The notes under the pieces are model-generated. The model did not search any database, was not told where the DNA came from, and worked only from the letters and a program-made list of their open reading frames with translations. Positions 8,231 through 17,583 of a stretch of DNA of 64,000 bases are shown one piece after another. The stretch's first letter is position 1, and every line of letters starts with the position of its first letter. The position numbers were made by a program, and so were the translations under genes. The stretch is from Sorangium cellulosum (GTDB lineage: Bacteria; Myxococcota_A; Polyangia; Polyangiales; Polyangiaceae), in NCBI RefSeq assembly GCF_002950945.1, contig NZ_CP012673.1, positions 2,542,001-2,606,000 on the forward strand, given 5' to 3'.

Positions 8231-9904
8231 TCACGGATACCACTGGATCCGGAGCTGCCGGGGGCCGGTCGTGTTCACCTGATAGAACACGTCGTTCGCC
8301 CTGCCCGGGAACGGGATCGTGGTCAGCGCGGACCAGCTGTTCGCCGGGGCGCTCTGGGGCGCGCCGCCGTTCACGGACACGCTGACGCCGTTCAGCGCGA
8401 CGTTGTCCGTCGGGCTCATCTGCAGCGTCAGGTTCGCCGGGGTCCAGGCCGCCGGCAGGTTGGCCTTGTCGATCCGGAAGCAGGCCGAGCCGCTCACGGA
8501 CGTGACGATCGCCGTGCTCATCTGGCCGAGATCCTGGCACGGCGGCGTCGGGTCCTTGTAGATCCCGAACGTGTGCTGGCGGGTGAACATCGGGACGGAG
8601 GCGCTGCCGGCGTGGTCCGCGAACACGGTGATGTCGTGGCTCCCCGCCTCCGTGAACTGATTGAACTTCACCGAGTACACGCCGTCGTTCGCCGCCGTGT
8701 CGCCGTGCGCGGCGGACCCGTCGTCGTGGAACGACAGGGGCGTGACCGCCCCGCTCGGCGCGGTCATCTCCGCCGTGACGGAGGCGCCCGTCACCGGGAT
8801 GCCCAGGTGGGTCACCTCGGCCTCGATGACCAGCGGCGCCGGCCCGACGTTCAGCGTGTCCGGCGTCACCCGGAGCACGATGGTGTCGGCGAGGGTCGAC
8901 ACGGCGGAGTAGAGATAGATCGGCTGATCCGAGTTGTTGGTGGCGCAGTACTGCCAGAACCCTTCCTCGTAGGTCTGCGTCATGTTCAGCGAGAAGCGCT
9001 TGAAGTTCTCGGCCGAGAAGAAGGTCAGATCAGAGCCCGATTGCGCGAAGTTCGTCTCGGTGATCATCGTCGTCGGGTGCAGCGACGGCGGCTGCAGGTG
9101 CACGTCCGGGGCGACGTCCCCGACGTAGATCATCGTGAAATCCACGATCTGGGCCGCCGAGACCAGCGTGTCCGCGCACGTCGTCGAGTGCGGCGCGATC
9201 TGGGTCAGCACCTGGTCGATCATCCCGCCGTCGCGGCAATCGTTCGCCATGCGGTTGAACGCGCCGATGAGCTCGAGCTGGTCGAGCTCCGTGTCGCTGT
9301 CCGCGCGCAGGTAGAGCCCGGGCGAGAATCCGTAGTTCGCGGCGATGTCGCTCATCATGCCCTCGTCCGCCCCCGCCCCGAGCGCGATCGAGTGGACCTC
9401 GTCCACGCGGGTGAAATAGTCCCCGAAGAAATCGCTCGGCGCCGGCGGCGTGTTGTGCTGGCCGTCGGACAAGAGGAGGACACACTCGCGCGGCCCCTTG
9501 GTCGGGTTCTCCGCGACCAGCATGTCGAGCGCCTGCCCCAGGCCGGCCCCGATCGAGGTCGACCCATCGGCGACGAGCGCGTCGACCGCCGCGTCCAGGC
9601 CCGACGCCGGGATCGGCGTGAGCGGGTACGTGATCGAGGCATAATCGGAGTAGCTCGCGACGCCGAGCATCTCCGCGAACGACTGCGACGGGGGCACGTT
9701 GCTGGACACGAGCGTGTTCCAGTAGATCTTGGCCGCTCGCTTCGCGAGATCGATGCCGGTGCCGGCCATGCTCCCGGACCGGTCGATGATGACCACATGG
9801 TTCGTGTCCAGGGGGGCGAGCTGGGCCAGCGCCGTGGGCAGCGCTGCGATGCTCGTGAAGAGGCCGCCGGCGACGCCTGCAAAGAATCGAAATGTGTGTC
9901 TCAT
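8231..9904 (-). CDS. secreted von Willebrand factor A domain protein
   Basis: 557 residues. A cleavable signal peptide (MRHTFRFFAGVAGGLFTSIA, then ALPTALA) is followed directly by a VWA domain with the metal-ion-dependent adhesion site DRSGSMA at 41-47. VWA domains bind proteins through a divalent cation. The domain continues to about residue 240. After it come beta-rich Ig-like segments (IEAEVTHLGIPVTGASVTAE, then FHDDGSAAHGDTAANDGVYS) that resemble the structural repeats of calcium-activated-channel-like secreted proteins. It lies downstream of the large composite lipoprotein on the same strand, but a strong hairpin separates them. Likely a periplasmic or surface adhesion protein. Confidence 0.87.
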   Translation of the reverse strand: MRHTFRFFAGVAGGLFTSIAALPTALAQLAPLDTNHVVIIDRSGSMAGTGIDLAKRAAKIYWNTLVSSNVPPSQSFAEMLGVASYSDYASITYPLTPIPASGLDAAVDALVADGSTSIGAGLGQALDMLVAENPTKGPRECVLLLSDGQHNTPPAPSDFFGDYFTRVDEVHSIALGAGADEGMMSDIAANYGFSPGLYLRADSDTELDQLELIGAFNRMANDCRDGGMIDQVLTQIAPHSTTCADTLVSAAQIVDFTMIYVGDVAPDVHLQPPSLHPTTMITETNFAQSGSDLTFFSAENFKRFSLNMTQTYEEGFWQYCATNNSDQPIYLYSAVSTLADTIVLRVTPDTLNVGPAPLVIEAEVTHLGIPVTGASVTAEMTAPSGAVTPLSFHDDGSAAHGDTAANDGVYSVKFNQFTEAGSHDITVFADHAGSASVPMFTRQHTFGIYKDPTPPCQDLGQMSTAIVTSVSGSACFRIDKANLPAAWTPANLTLQMSPTDNVALNGVSVSVNGGAPQSAPANSWSALTTIPFPGRANDVFYQVNTTGPRQLRIQWYP

Positions 9905-9955
9905 GGTCTCTCTCTTCCTCTACCGTCTCACTCTCGAAAAGGAACTCTGGGGAGA

Positions 9956-10000
9956 CGCGCCCTGGCGCCGGCCGCACCGCGCGGCCGGCGCCAGGGCGCG
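9956..10000 (-). terminator. perfect 20-bp-stem hairpin
   Basis: Arms 9956-9975 and 9981-10000 are exact reverse complements, with a 5-base loop (ACCGC). It begins 10 bases past the stop of the 1,889-residue lipoprotein gene and lies before the VWA gene. It has no T run, which is common for hairpin terminators in such GC-rich genomes. Terminator function is inferred from position and stem strength. Confidence 0.75.
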
Positions 10001-10009
10001 GACCGTCCG

Positions 10010-13000
10010 TCACGGCCTGCGGAACACCACCTCGAGCTTGGGGCGCAGCGAGGCGTGCGCGTAATCGCTCGACGTGAAGTTGACCTCCCGGAACCGGATC
10101 ACCTCGTTCTCGAGCCGCATCATGAAGCCGTGATTGCTCCCGGGCGTGCTCAGCATGTCCCTCACGAGCTGGGTCACATCCCTGTGCTCGTAGTCCTGGT
10201 TCGGCGCCGTGCTCATCGGCAGCAGCACCTGGTTCGTCGCCGTCACGGAGGGCTGGCTCACCCATGTCACGGTGTTCTCCTGCCAGGCCGAGGTGATGCG
10301 CTGGAGCAGGAAGGCGTTGGAGCCGCCGAACGTCGAGTGCCCGAGGCGCGTATCGGGATCGGCGTACAGGCTGAGCCGCGCCCGCTCGATCGTGGACCCC
10401 GCCGGGATGGGCGAGAGATCGAAGCGGAGCAAGCTCCGGGTCAGGTAGTCGACATTGCTGACGGTCCACGCCCCCGCGGTCAGGTGCTCGGTGCTGCCGT
10501 AGTTCGTCCCGGTGTTCCCGCTGCGGTTGTTGATGGTCGCGTCGACGCCTTCGCTCCCGGGCTGGAACGTCAGCCGCTCCGGCGGGGTCTGGCAATGACC
10601 GTTGACGGTGAACACGCCGTTCACGTCCTCGCACTGCCCCTGGGTCACCGGCGCGTGGCAGGTCCCGTCGGTCTCCACGCAGGAGCCGATGGGCTCGGTC
10701 CCGCACGCGTCGATCTCGGCGCAGCTATGGCCGCTCACGAAGTAGCCACCGGCGTCGTGGCAGCTCGCGGCGGACGTGATGCCGCCCTGGCCGAGGTCGG
10801 TGCAAGAGAGGGACTGGCAGCACGCCCCCTTCGTCTCCGGCTTGCATCGCGACGAGCAGCCGTCCCCGCTCTGGGTGTTGCCGTCGTCGCACTGCTCGGA
10901 GTCCTGCTTCACGCCGTCGCCGCAGCAGCGCTCGACGGTCACGCCCGTGTTCTTCACCACGGAGCACTGGGCGACGTCGCCCTCGGGGCCCTGGCACGTG
11001 CCGTTTTCGCAGGTCAGCCCCGGTCCCGTCGTGCAATCCGCGTCCTCGTCGCACGCGCAGGGGATGGTGTCCTCCGAGTGGTCGTCGAAGCAGGCCTCGA
11101 CCTCGGCGAGCCACGCCTCGGCGAGGGCGCTCCGGTGCACCAGGTTCGACGCCTCGAGCCCGTCGGCGGGGTTGTGCAGCAGGAGCGCGGGATCGAACGT
11201 GGGCGTCGGGGTGTTGATGACCGCGCCGCTGAACGCGCCCATGCGCAGCAGGGTGGAGGTGGCGGTGCGCTGCGTGTCGAGGCAGCCCCAGTGCTTGAGC
11301 AGGTGGAGGTGCGCGTCCTGGCACGGGAAATCGAGGCTCCCGCGCGCCCCGGGCGAGCCGCTCTGCGGTCCGACGTAGGTGCAGGTCCCGGCCGCGAAGG
11401 TCTCGGCCAGCGCGTCCTGGTCCTTTAGCCAGTCCATCATGGGCCGGCCCTCGATGCAGAGGTTCTCCTCGGTGGAGACGCTCTCACCCAGCTTGAAGCC
11501 GAAGGTGAAGATGTCCTCCACGCTCTGGATGATGTCGTTCACGGTCGGCGGCAGCGGGTCGTCCCAGTAGAGCGGCATCTCGTCCTTGCACCACTGGATG
11601 AAGTCCGCGGTGTCCGACGTGACGGACGTGCTCGGCGACGCGTAGCGGGTCACCTCGTCAGGCTGGTAGTTCGTCACCTCGCCGAACGACGCGCTGTCCC
11701 ACTGGTACGTGGCCTCGAGCCCGGGCTGGAACTTGGCCTTTCCGACCGAGCCGATGTCGAAGGAGCGACTCCACTTCCAGAGCGTGAACTTCTTCGGCTT
11801 CTTGAACAGCTTGACCTCGAGGCCGACGTTGATGCCCGCGTTGAGCGCGGCGATCAGCTGGATCTCGGTCATGCCGTAGCTGGCGATCGCGTGGACAGGC
11901 TCTTCCTGGTTCTTCATTCCCCAGATCACCTGCTCGGCGTACTGGACGCCGGCCCGCGGCGCGCACGCGCCGTCGGTCGTGCACACCTGGCCGTCGCCGC
12001 AGACGGTGTCCGCGGTCGAGGGGCTGTAGGTGCAGCGGCGGGTGCACGCCCCTTCGACGCACGTGCGGTGTGGCTCGCTCGCGCACGTCGGGTCCGGGTT
12101 GTCGCTGCAGAGGCAGTCGACGGGCGTGCCGTTCACCGTGCACACCTTCTTGTCCGTGTCGCACGTCTCGCCGCTCGCGCAGTCGGCGTTCGACGAGCAG
12201 CCGCACGCCGACAGGAAGCCCTCCTGGATCGGGTGGCACCCGGGGCCCACCCAGTCGGTCACGCTGGTGTGGGTCTCGCTGTGGCAGGTGTACGCGCCGA
12301 AGCTGCCGGGGCACTCGGCCTCGGTGACGTCGTACGTGACGGCGCCCGGGATGGTGGACTCGCAGTCGGCGCCGAGCTTGCGGACCGTCGAGGGCAACAC
12401 GTCGCTCACGTAGATGTCCCCGCTCGGGAGCACCGCGAGGCCCCCGGGCAGCTCGAAGATGGCGTCGTCGGCGAGGCCGTCGCGCCACGTGGTGCCAGGG
12501 GCGCCGGCGATCGTGCTCGTCGAGCCGCTGACCGCCTCGAAGACCCGGACGCGGCCGGGCCTGTTGCCCTCGGCGATGAACACGTCCCCGGAGCCGTCGG
12601 TCGCGAGCGCCAGCGGAGAGCTGAGCTGAGCGGCCGTCCCCACGCCGTCCGCCGAGCCCTGGGTGCCGTTGCCGGCCACGGTGGTGACCGTCGCGCTCGC
12701 GATCTCGACCTTGCGGAGCCGGTGATTGAAGACGTCGGCGATGTACAGGTTGCCGCGCCCGTCGGCGACGATGCCGGCCGGCTCCGCGAACCGGGCGGCA
12801 GAGCCCACCCCGTCGGCGTTGCCCGACGCCGACGTCTGGCCGGCGACGGTGGTGGCCGCGAAGGTCGTCATGTCGAGGCGGATCAACGTGCGGAGGCTGC
12901 TGTCGGTGACGTACAGGGCGCCGCCGTACACGGCCACGTCGCGGGGCGAGCTGAACACGGTGCGGCCGACGAGCGTCGTGACCTGGCCGCTACTCAGCGT

Positions 13001-15679
13001 GAGCCTGCGGACCGCGCGGGCGCCGCGATCCGCGATGTAGAGCGCGCCGTTGAAGTACGTGATGCCCGAGATCGTGGTGAACCGCGCGGCGGTGCCCACG
13101 CCGTCGGTGGCGCCCGGGGCGGTCGACCCCGCGATGGTCGTCACGCCGCCGGTCGCGAGATCGACGCGGCGGATGGCGGTCCGGTCCGCGACGTACAGCA
13201 GGCGGTTCACGGCATCATAGGCCAGGTCGCCGGCCTGGATGAAGCGAGCCTGCCCGTACGTGCCGTTCACGAGGCCGCTCACGCCGGGCTGGCCGAACTG
13301 CGACGCCACCGTGGGGAGGCAACACACGCCGTGCTTCTGGCAGGCAGAGAGCTCGGGGATGTTTTCGCTGCGCACGTTCGTCGTGCAGATGCCCTCGCTG
13401 CTACACTGCTCGCACGTCTTGTTCGCGTTCCACTGGGCGGAGAAGCCTTGATCGAAGGCGCTCTTGAGCTGCTTGGCCGTCTTCTCCTTCAGGAAGCTCG
13501 CGAACTCCTCGTACGAGAGGTTGCTCGGGTTGCACTGCGCCTCGGTGATCCCCGTCCAGTCGTCGATGCAGGCGCGGCCGCCCACGTTGAAGGTGATGCA
13601 GCAGGAGTGCTTCGTGTCGCTCGGGGTGCAGCCGAGGGTCAGCCCGGACTGGTCGATGAGCTCATTCGAGCAGGAGCTCCGCTCCGTGTAGCCGAAGACG
13701 GGCTTGCACTCGAGGTCATCGCCGGGGTTGCTGTTCACGAGCGCGCGCTCGAGCGAGGTGTTCAGATCGACCACGCCGCCGGAGCCGCCCGGCTTGAGCT
13801 CCACGGAGAAGCCGATGTTCGCCTCGACGCCGATCTTGAGGCGCTTGCCGAGCGGCACGCCGAGGAAGAGCTTCGCGCCGACCTCCGGCTTCACGGAGAC
13901 CTGCGTGCCCGCCTCGGCCGTCACGTCCGGCGCCTGGAACGGGTGCATGTCGCGGCCGAAATCGACGTCCTCGATCTTGTGCTGCGTGTTCTTGTTGAGC
14001 GCCTCCTGCAGGCGCTTGCGCATATAATAGGCCTCGTCGTACCACTTGACCCCGGCGCCGAGCCGGAAGTACGGGATGAGGAACGCGCCGGGGACCGGGG
14101 GAATGGGGATCTTCTGCAGCTCCTTCTCGAGCGGCTTCATCTGCAGATCGAGGTTGAGGGCCGCGCCCATCACCGCGGCGGACCGCCCCTCCCAGTCCAC
14201 GTGATCCTCCGCCTGGCTCCTGGGCCAGGTGGCCGGGTTCGGCGCGCCGGCCGGCGTGTGGTCCGCCGTGTAGTTGAACGGCATGTAGGTCCCGATGAGG
14301 AACTCCTGCGGGGACACGCGATCATCGTCGTCCGTGTCGAGCGAGCTCATCTGATCTTCGTCCGCGAGGTAGAAGAGCCCGAGCTTCTTCGCGTCCGCGA
14401 GGCTGATGCCGCCGGCGCTGCCGATGTGGCCGAGCTCCTCGATCCCGAGGGGAGCTTCGCGGTTGAACCACTTGTAGCCGTCGACCTGCATGTTGAACTC
14501 CATCCCCGGGAGGATGGTCAACGTCTCGCCGAACGCCGTGACGGCGAAGCCGCCGGTGCGCATCTGGGCGCGCCGCTCCTTGCTCAGGTTATGCGAGGTG
14601 TAGCGGCCGCCGATGCCCCACCTGCCGTCGCCGCTCTCCGCCAGCGCGGCGTACGCGCCGTGCCCGGCCCAGGGGATGCACATGTGCAGGTCCGGCCGCT
14701 CTTCGGAGTAGCTGCCGAGGTGATACCCCTCGGTGTACAGGTCGATGTAACACTGGATCTTCGCGAGCAGCTCCGTGGCGTTCGAGAGCTCGCCGCCGAT
14801 CTGGCTCAGCATGTCCGCGAAGCCGCCGTCGGCGACCTTGCCCGCCACCTCGTCGAGCCACTTGATGGTGCTGAGGGCCCACTTGGCCTTGCCCGCCTCG
14901 GTATGCTGGATGTCGCTGGGCAGCCAGACGAGGAGGCCCGTGCTGCAGTCGTCCGCCGCCGCATTGTTCGGGTCGCAGTAGTCGAGGCATTGCTGGTAGC
15001 TCGTGTCGTCCTGCTTGACGGGGTGCAGGCACTCGGGGGCCACGCGCTGGCTGCAGATGCACATGCCCTTGTCCGGGTCCGAGCTCGACCCCGACCCCGA
15101 AGGGATCTTGTCGATCGCCTCGGTCGCCTTGTTGAGGATCGACGAGAGGAGCTGCATCGACTGCAGGACGTGGAAGTTCGTGGTGATGTTCTGGAGGTCG
15201 GCGCCCTTCGGGTTGGGGTTCTCCGGCAGCTTGCCGAGCAGGTTCGGGTCGCACGCCTTGACCTTGAACTCGACGTCGCTGTTCCCGCCGCCCGTGCCGG
15301 TCGAGGCGCTGCTGGAGCTCGCGCCGGTCGAGGCGCTGCTGGAGGAGCTCGAGCTGCTCGAGGAGCTGCTGGAGCTCGAGCTGCTCGAGGAGCTCGTGCC
15401 CTCGAACTCCTGGAACTCGGGGTCAGGCCGATCGGGCTGCTGCGACCATGTCGGCCAGCTCGGGGCGCCGAACTGGCAACCCACGTCGTCTGCCTGGCAG
15501 AGCGCCTGTTGCGTGGCGTCGATCGGCTCGCCCCGGTCCTCGGCGCCGCCCTCGCAAGCGGCGGCGAGCACGCCCAGGCACAGGAGGAACGTCAGCCGCC
15601 CCGATCGTCGTAACGGATCGAGGGCGGCGCTTGGTTGTAATAGCTGCTGACGCAGCAGCACGGACCTGCGAAGTGTCAT
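10010..15679 (-). CDS. very large composite lipoprotein: Ser-rich linker, NHL repeats, Cys-rich repeat, DNRLRE domain
   Basis: 1,889 residues. The N-terminus has a basic stretch, a hydrophobic core (LTFLLCLGVLAAAC) and a possible lipobox cysteine, so it is probably exported. A run of about 20 serines lies at roughly 92-112. Residues 115-790 are unfamiliar and cysteine-containing. NHL-type six-bladed propeller repeats occupy about 796-1103 (units with LYIADxxxxRxR and VTTVAGxxxxGxxDGVGTAA). A Myxococcus cysteine-rich/DUF4215 unit (CCGDGVKQDSEQCDDGN) is near 1585, and a DNRLRE-type beta-sandwich fills 1706-1889 (LLRFDLSPIPAGSTIERARL). The mix of extracellular modules suggests a surface or matrix protein. 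It is a single unbroken frame with its own terminator hairpin. Confidence 0.9.
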   Translation of the reverse strand: MTLRRSVLLRQQLLQPSAALDPLRRSGRLTFLLCLGVLAAACEGGAEDRGEPIDATQQALCQADDVGCQFGAPSWPTWSQQPDRPDPEFQEFEGTSSSSSSSSSSSSSSSSSSSSASTGASSSSASTGTGGGNSDVEFKVKACDPNLLGKLPENPNPKGADLQNITTNFHVLQSMQLLSSILNKATEAIDKIPSGSGSSSDPDKGMCICSQRVAPECLHPVKQDDTSYQQCLDYCDPNNAAADDCSTGLLVWLPSDIQHTEAGKAKWALSTIKWLDEVAGKVADGGFADMLSQIGGELSNATELLAKIQCYIDLYTEGYHLGSYSEERPDLHMCIPWAGHGAYAALAESGDGRWGIGGRYTSHNLSKERRAQMRTGGFAVTAFGETLTILPGMEFNMQVDGYKWFNREAPLGIEELGHIGSAGGISLADAKKLGLFYLADEDQMSSLDTDDDDRVSPQEFLIGTYMPFNYTADHTPAGAPNPATWPRSQAEDHVDWEGRSAAVMGAALNLDLQMKPLEKELQKIPIPPVPGAFLIPYFRLGAGVKWYDEAYYMRKRLQEALNKNTQHKIEDVDFGRDMHPFQAPDVTAEAGTQVSVKPEVGAKLFLGVPLGKRLKIGVEANIGFSVELKPGGSGGVVDLNTSLERALVNSNPGDDLECKPVFGYTERSSCSNELIDQSGLTLGCTPSDTKHSCCITFNVGGRACIDDWTGITEAQCNPSNLSYEEFASFLKEKTAKQLKSAFDQGFSAQWNANKTCEQCSSEGICTTNVRSENIPELSACQKHGVCCLPTVASQFGQPGVSGLVNGTYGQARFIQAGDLAYDAVNRLLYVADRTAIRRVDLATGGVTTIAGSTAPGATDGVGTAARFTTISGITYFNGALYIADRGARAVRRLTLSSGQVTTLVGRTVFSSPRDVAVYGGALYVTDSSLRTLIRLDMTTFAATTVAGQTSASGNADGVGSAARFAEPAGIVADGRGNLYIADVFNHRLRKVEIASATVTTVAGNGTQGSADGVGTAAQLSSPLALATDGSGDVFIAEGNRPGRVRVFEAVSGSTSTIAGAPGTTWRDGLADDAIFELPGGLAVLPSGDIYVSDVLPSTVRKLGADCESTIPGAVTYDVTEAECPGSFGAYTCHSETHTSVTDWVGPGCHPIQEGFLSACGCSSNADCASGETCDTDKKVCTVNGTPVDCLCSDNPDPTCASEPHRTCVEGACTRRCTYSPSTADTVCGDGQVCTTDGACAPRAGVQYAEQVIWGMKNQEEPVHAIASYGMTEIQLIAALNAGINVGLEVKLFKKPKKFTLWKWSRSFDIGSVGKAKFQPGLEATYQWDSASFGEVTNYQPDEVTRYASPSTSVTSDTADFIQWCKDEMPLYWDDPLPPTVNDIIQSVEDIFTFGFKLGESVSTEENLCIEGRPMMDWLKDQDALAETFAAGTCTYVGPQSGSPGARGSLDFPCQDAHLHLLKHWGCLDTQRTATSTLLRMGAFSGAVINTPTPTFDPALLLHNPADGLEASNLVHRSALAEAWLAEVEACFDDHSEDTIPCACDEDADCTTGPGLTCENGTCQGPEGDVAQCSVVKNTGVTVERCCGDGVKQDSEQCDDGNTQSGDGCSSRCKPETKGACCQSLSCTDLGQGGITSAASCHDAGGYFVSGHSCAEIDACGTEPIGSCVETDGTCHAPVTQGQCEDVNGVFTVNGHCQTPPERLTFQPGSEGVDATINNRSGNTGTNYGSTEHLTAGAWTVSNVDYLTRSLLRFDLSPIPAGSTIERARLSLYADPDTRLGHSTFGGSNAFLLQRITSAWQENTVTWVSQPSVTATNQVLLPMSTAPNQDYEHRDVTQLVRDMLSTPGSNHGFMMRLENEVIRFREVNFTSSDYAHASLRPKLEVVFRRP

Positions 15680-16010
15680 GGGTTCAACCTCAACGGCCTT
15701 GCTGGCCAGGAGTGGCGGGCACGCGGTGACCGTCCGCCGGGCCGCATCCCGGAGCGGCTAGCGGTCTCCCGTCATGAGCTGAGGTAGTCAGTGGTCGGCC
15801 CGACGTGGAGACGACAAATCGCGCCAGCCGAGGACAATTCGCGCCACGCCCTGCGCCCGCCCTCGCCGCGGGGACACGGACGGGCCCCGGGGGGCCCGCC
15901 GGGCGGGCCGGTTTACACGTCCGACGCCAGCTTCCACGTCATCGTGCCGGACCAGCCCCGAGGAGAGCCCCGCTTCCTGTTCGGTCTTGAATCGTAGTAT
16001 TCTAGGCCAC
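15680..16010. other. divergent intergenic region
   Basis: 331 bases between the composite lipoprotein (minus) and the amidase (plus). It holds a GC-rich snap-back stretch of Gs and Cs near 15885-15910 and an A+T-richer end with TATTCT about 10 bases before the amidase ATG. No gene or RNA is recognisable. Confidence 0.4.
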
Positions 16011-17489
16011 ATGGACATGATGTCGGACGCGACCCGCATGCTCGAGGCCCTCGAGACGAAGACCGTCTCCGCGCGGGAGCTCGCGATGGCGAGCTTCGCG
16101 CGGATCGAGGCGCTCGACGGGCGAACACGAGCGATCGTCGCGACCGATCGCGAGGGCGCCCTGTCGCGCGCCGCGGCGATCGACGACGCGCGGGCTCGAG
16201 GCGAACCCGTGGGCCCGCTCGCCGGCCTCCCGCTCTCGGTGAAGGATGCGCTCTGCGCCGTCGGAATGCCGACGACATCGGGCGCGCGCGAGCTCGCGTC
16301 GCACCGCCCCGCCGAGGACGCTCCCTCGGTCGCTCGTCTCCGCGCGGCGGGGGCGGTCCTCGTCGCGAAGACGAACCTGCCGAAGTTCGCCGGCGACATC
16401 GAGACCGAGAACGAGCTCTTCGGCCGAACGAACAACCCGTGGGACCTCACCCGAACGCCGGGCGGCTCGTCGGGCGGCTCGGCGGTGGCGCTCGCAATGG
16501 GGTTCTCCGCGATCGAGCTCGGCAGCGATCTCGGAGGCTCGATGCGGACTCCCTGTCACTTCAACGGCGTCTTCGGTCACAAGCCGAGCCACGCGCTCGT
16601 GCCGACGAGAGGGCACATCACGGGCCCACTCGGTCGAGTCGCGCCGATCGATCTCGGGGTAGTCGGTCCGATGGCGCGTTCGGCGCGAGATCTCGATCGC
16701 ATGCTCGCCGTCCTCGCGGGACCCGATCCGATCTTCGGGGAGGAGGGTGACTTCACGCTCCCCGCGCCTCGCGCGACCGACCTCCGGGATTTCCGCGTCG
16801 CCGCGTGGCTCGACGACCCGCGCTGTCCCGTGGATACGGCGATGCGCACGGTGCTCGAGGCGGCCGTCGACGCGCTCGAGCGCGCGGGAGCGCACATCGA
16901 CCGGAAGGCGCGCCCCGCCGTCGATCTCCTCGACAACTTTGCGCTCAGCCTCTCGCTCGTCCCCGCCGTGATCTCCGAGGACCTCCCCGCGGGTGCGTTC
17001 TTCGGCCTCACGCTCGCGAGCCCGGTCCTGAAGCTGCTGCCGGGCGACGCCGGCCGGTTCGCCAGGGGGCTCGTGCAGCGCCACCGCGACTGGTTGCTCA
17101 CCGACGAGCGACGCCATGCGGTGCGGGTCCGATGGGCCGAGTTCTTTCGATCGTTCGACGTCGTGATCACACCAGCCGCGGTGACCGCGGCGTTCCCGCA
17201 TTCGACGACGCGCAACAAGCTCGCGCGCAAGGTCAGCGTCGATGGCGTCATGACCACGATGCTCGTGCAGTCAACGTGGCCGCAGCTCGCGACGCTCGCG
17301 TATCTGCCGGCGACCGTCGTCCCGGTCGGTCGGACCGCGGACGGCCTCCCTGTCGGCGCACAGGTGCTCGGGCCCTACCGGGGCGATCGCACGACGATCG
17401 CATTCGCTGCGGCGGTGGAGCGGGTGCTCGGAGGATTCGAGGCGCCTCCGCTCGCAGGCCGAGAGCCTCGCGCGAACGATCCTGCGTAG
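16011..17489 (+). CDS. amidase-signature-family amidohydrolase
   Basis: 492 residues. The Ser-cisSer-Lys triad of the amidase signature family is complete: Lys78 in LSVKDAL, cis-Ser153 in GGSSGGSA and the nucleophile Ser177 in GSDLGGSMRTP. Spacing between these matches the family. These enzymes hydrolyse amides of many substrates and also include the GatA subunit; no gatB or gatC lies near, so a stand-alone catabolic amidase is more likely. There is no signal peptide. ATGs at 16011, 16017 and 16020 are all possible starts and none has a strong ribosome-binding site. It converges on the LamG-like lipoprotein. Confidence 0.88.
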   Translation: MDMMSDATRMLEALETKTVSARELAMASFARIEALDGRTRAIVATDREGALSRAAAIDDARARGEPVGPLAGLPLSVKDALCAVGMPTTSGARELASHRPAEDAPSVARLRAAGAVLVAKTNLPKFAGDIETENELFGRTNNPWDLTRTPGGSSGGSAVALAMGFSAIELGSDLGGSMRTPCHFNGVFGHKPSHALVPTRGHITGPLGRVAPIDLGVVGPMARSARDLDRMLAVLAGPDPIFGEEGDFTLPAPRATDLRDFRVAAWLDDPRCPVDTAMRTVLEAAVDALERAGAHIDRKARPAVDLLDNFALSLSLVPAVISEDLPAGAFFGLTLASPVLKLLPGDAGRFARGLVQRHRDWLLTDERRHAVRVRWAEFFRSFDVVITPAAVTAAFPHSTTRNKLARKVSVDGVMTTMLVQSTWPQLATLAYLPATVVPVGRTADGLPVGAQVLGPYRGDRTTIAFAAAVERVLGGFEAPPLAGREPRANDPA

Positions 17490-17583
17490 TGACACCGCTG
17501 CGTCGTTCGCCGGCGCCTCCCTCGGAGGGGAAAACGTGGCCTCGGGCGGCGTGTGGGCTGGCCCGGGCCGCCGGGATTGACGC

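Noticed and set aside
8084..15613. Two plus-strand frames of 1,114 and 1,240 codons opposite the VWA and composite lipoprotein genes
   Set aside because: Both are Arg/Ala/Gly/Val-rich mirror frames of GC-rich genes on the other strand. The sense genes have clear domains and signal peptides.
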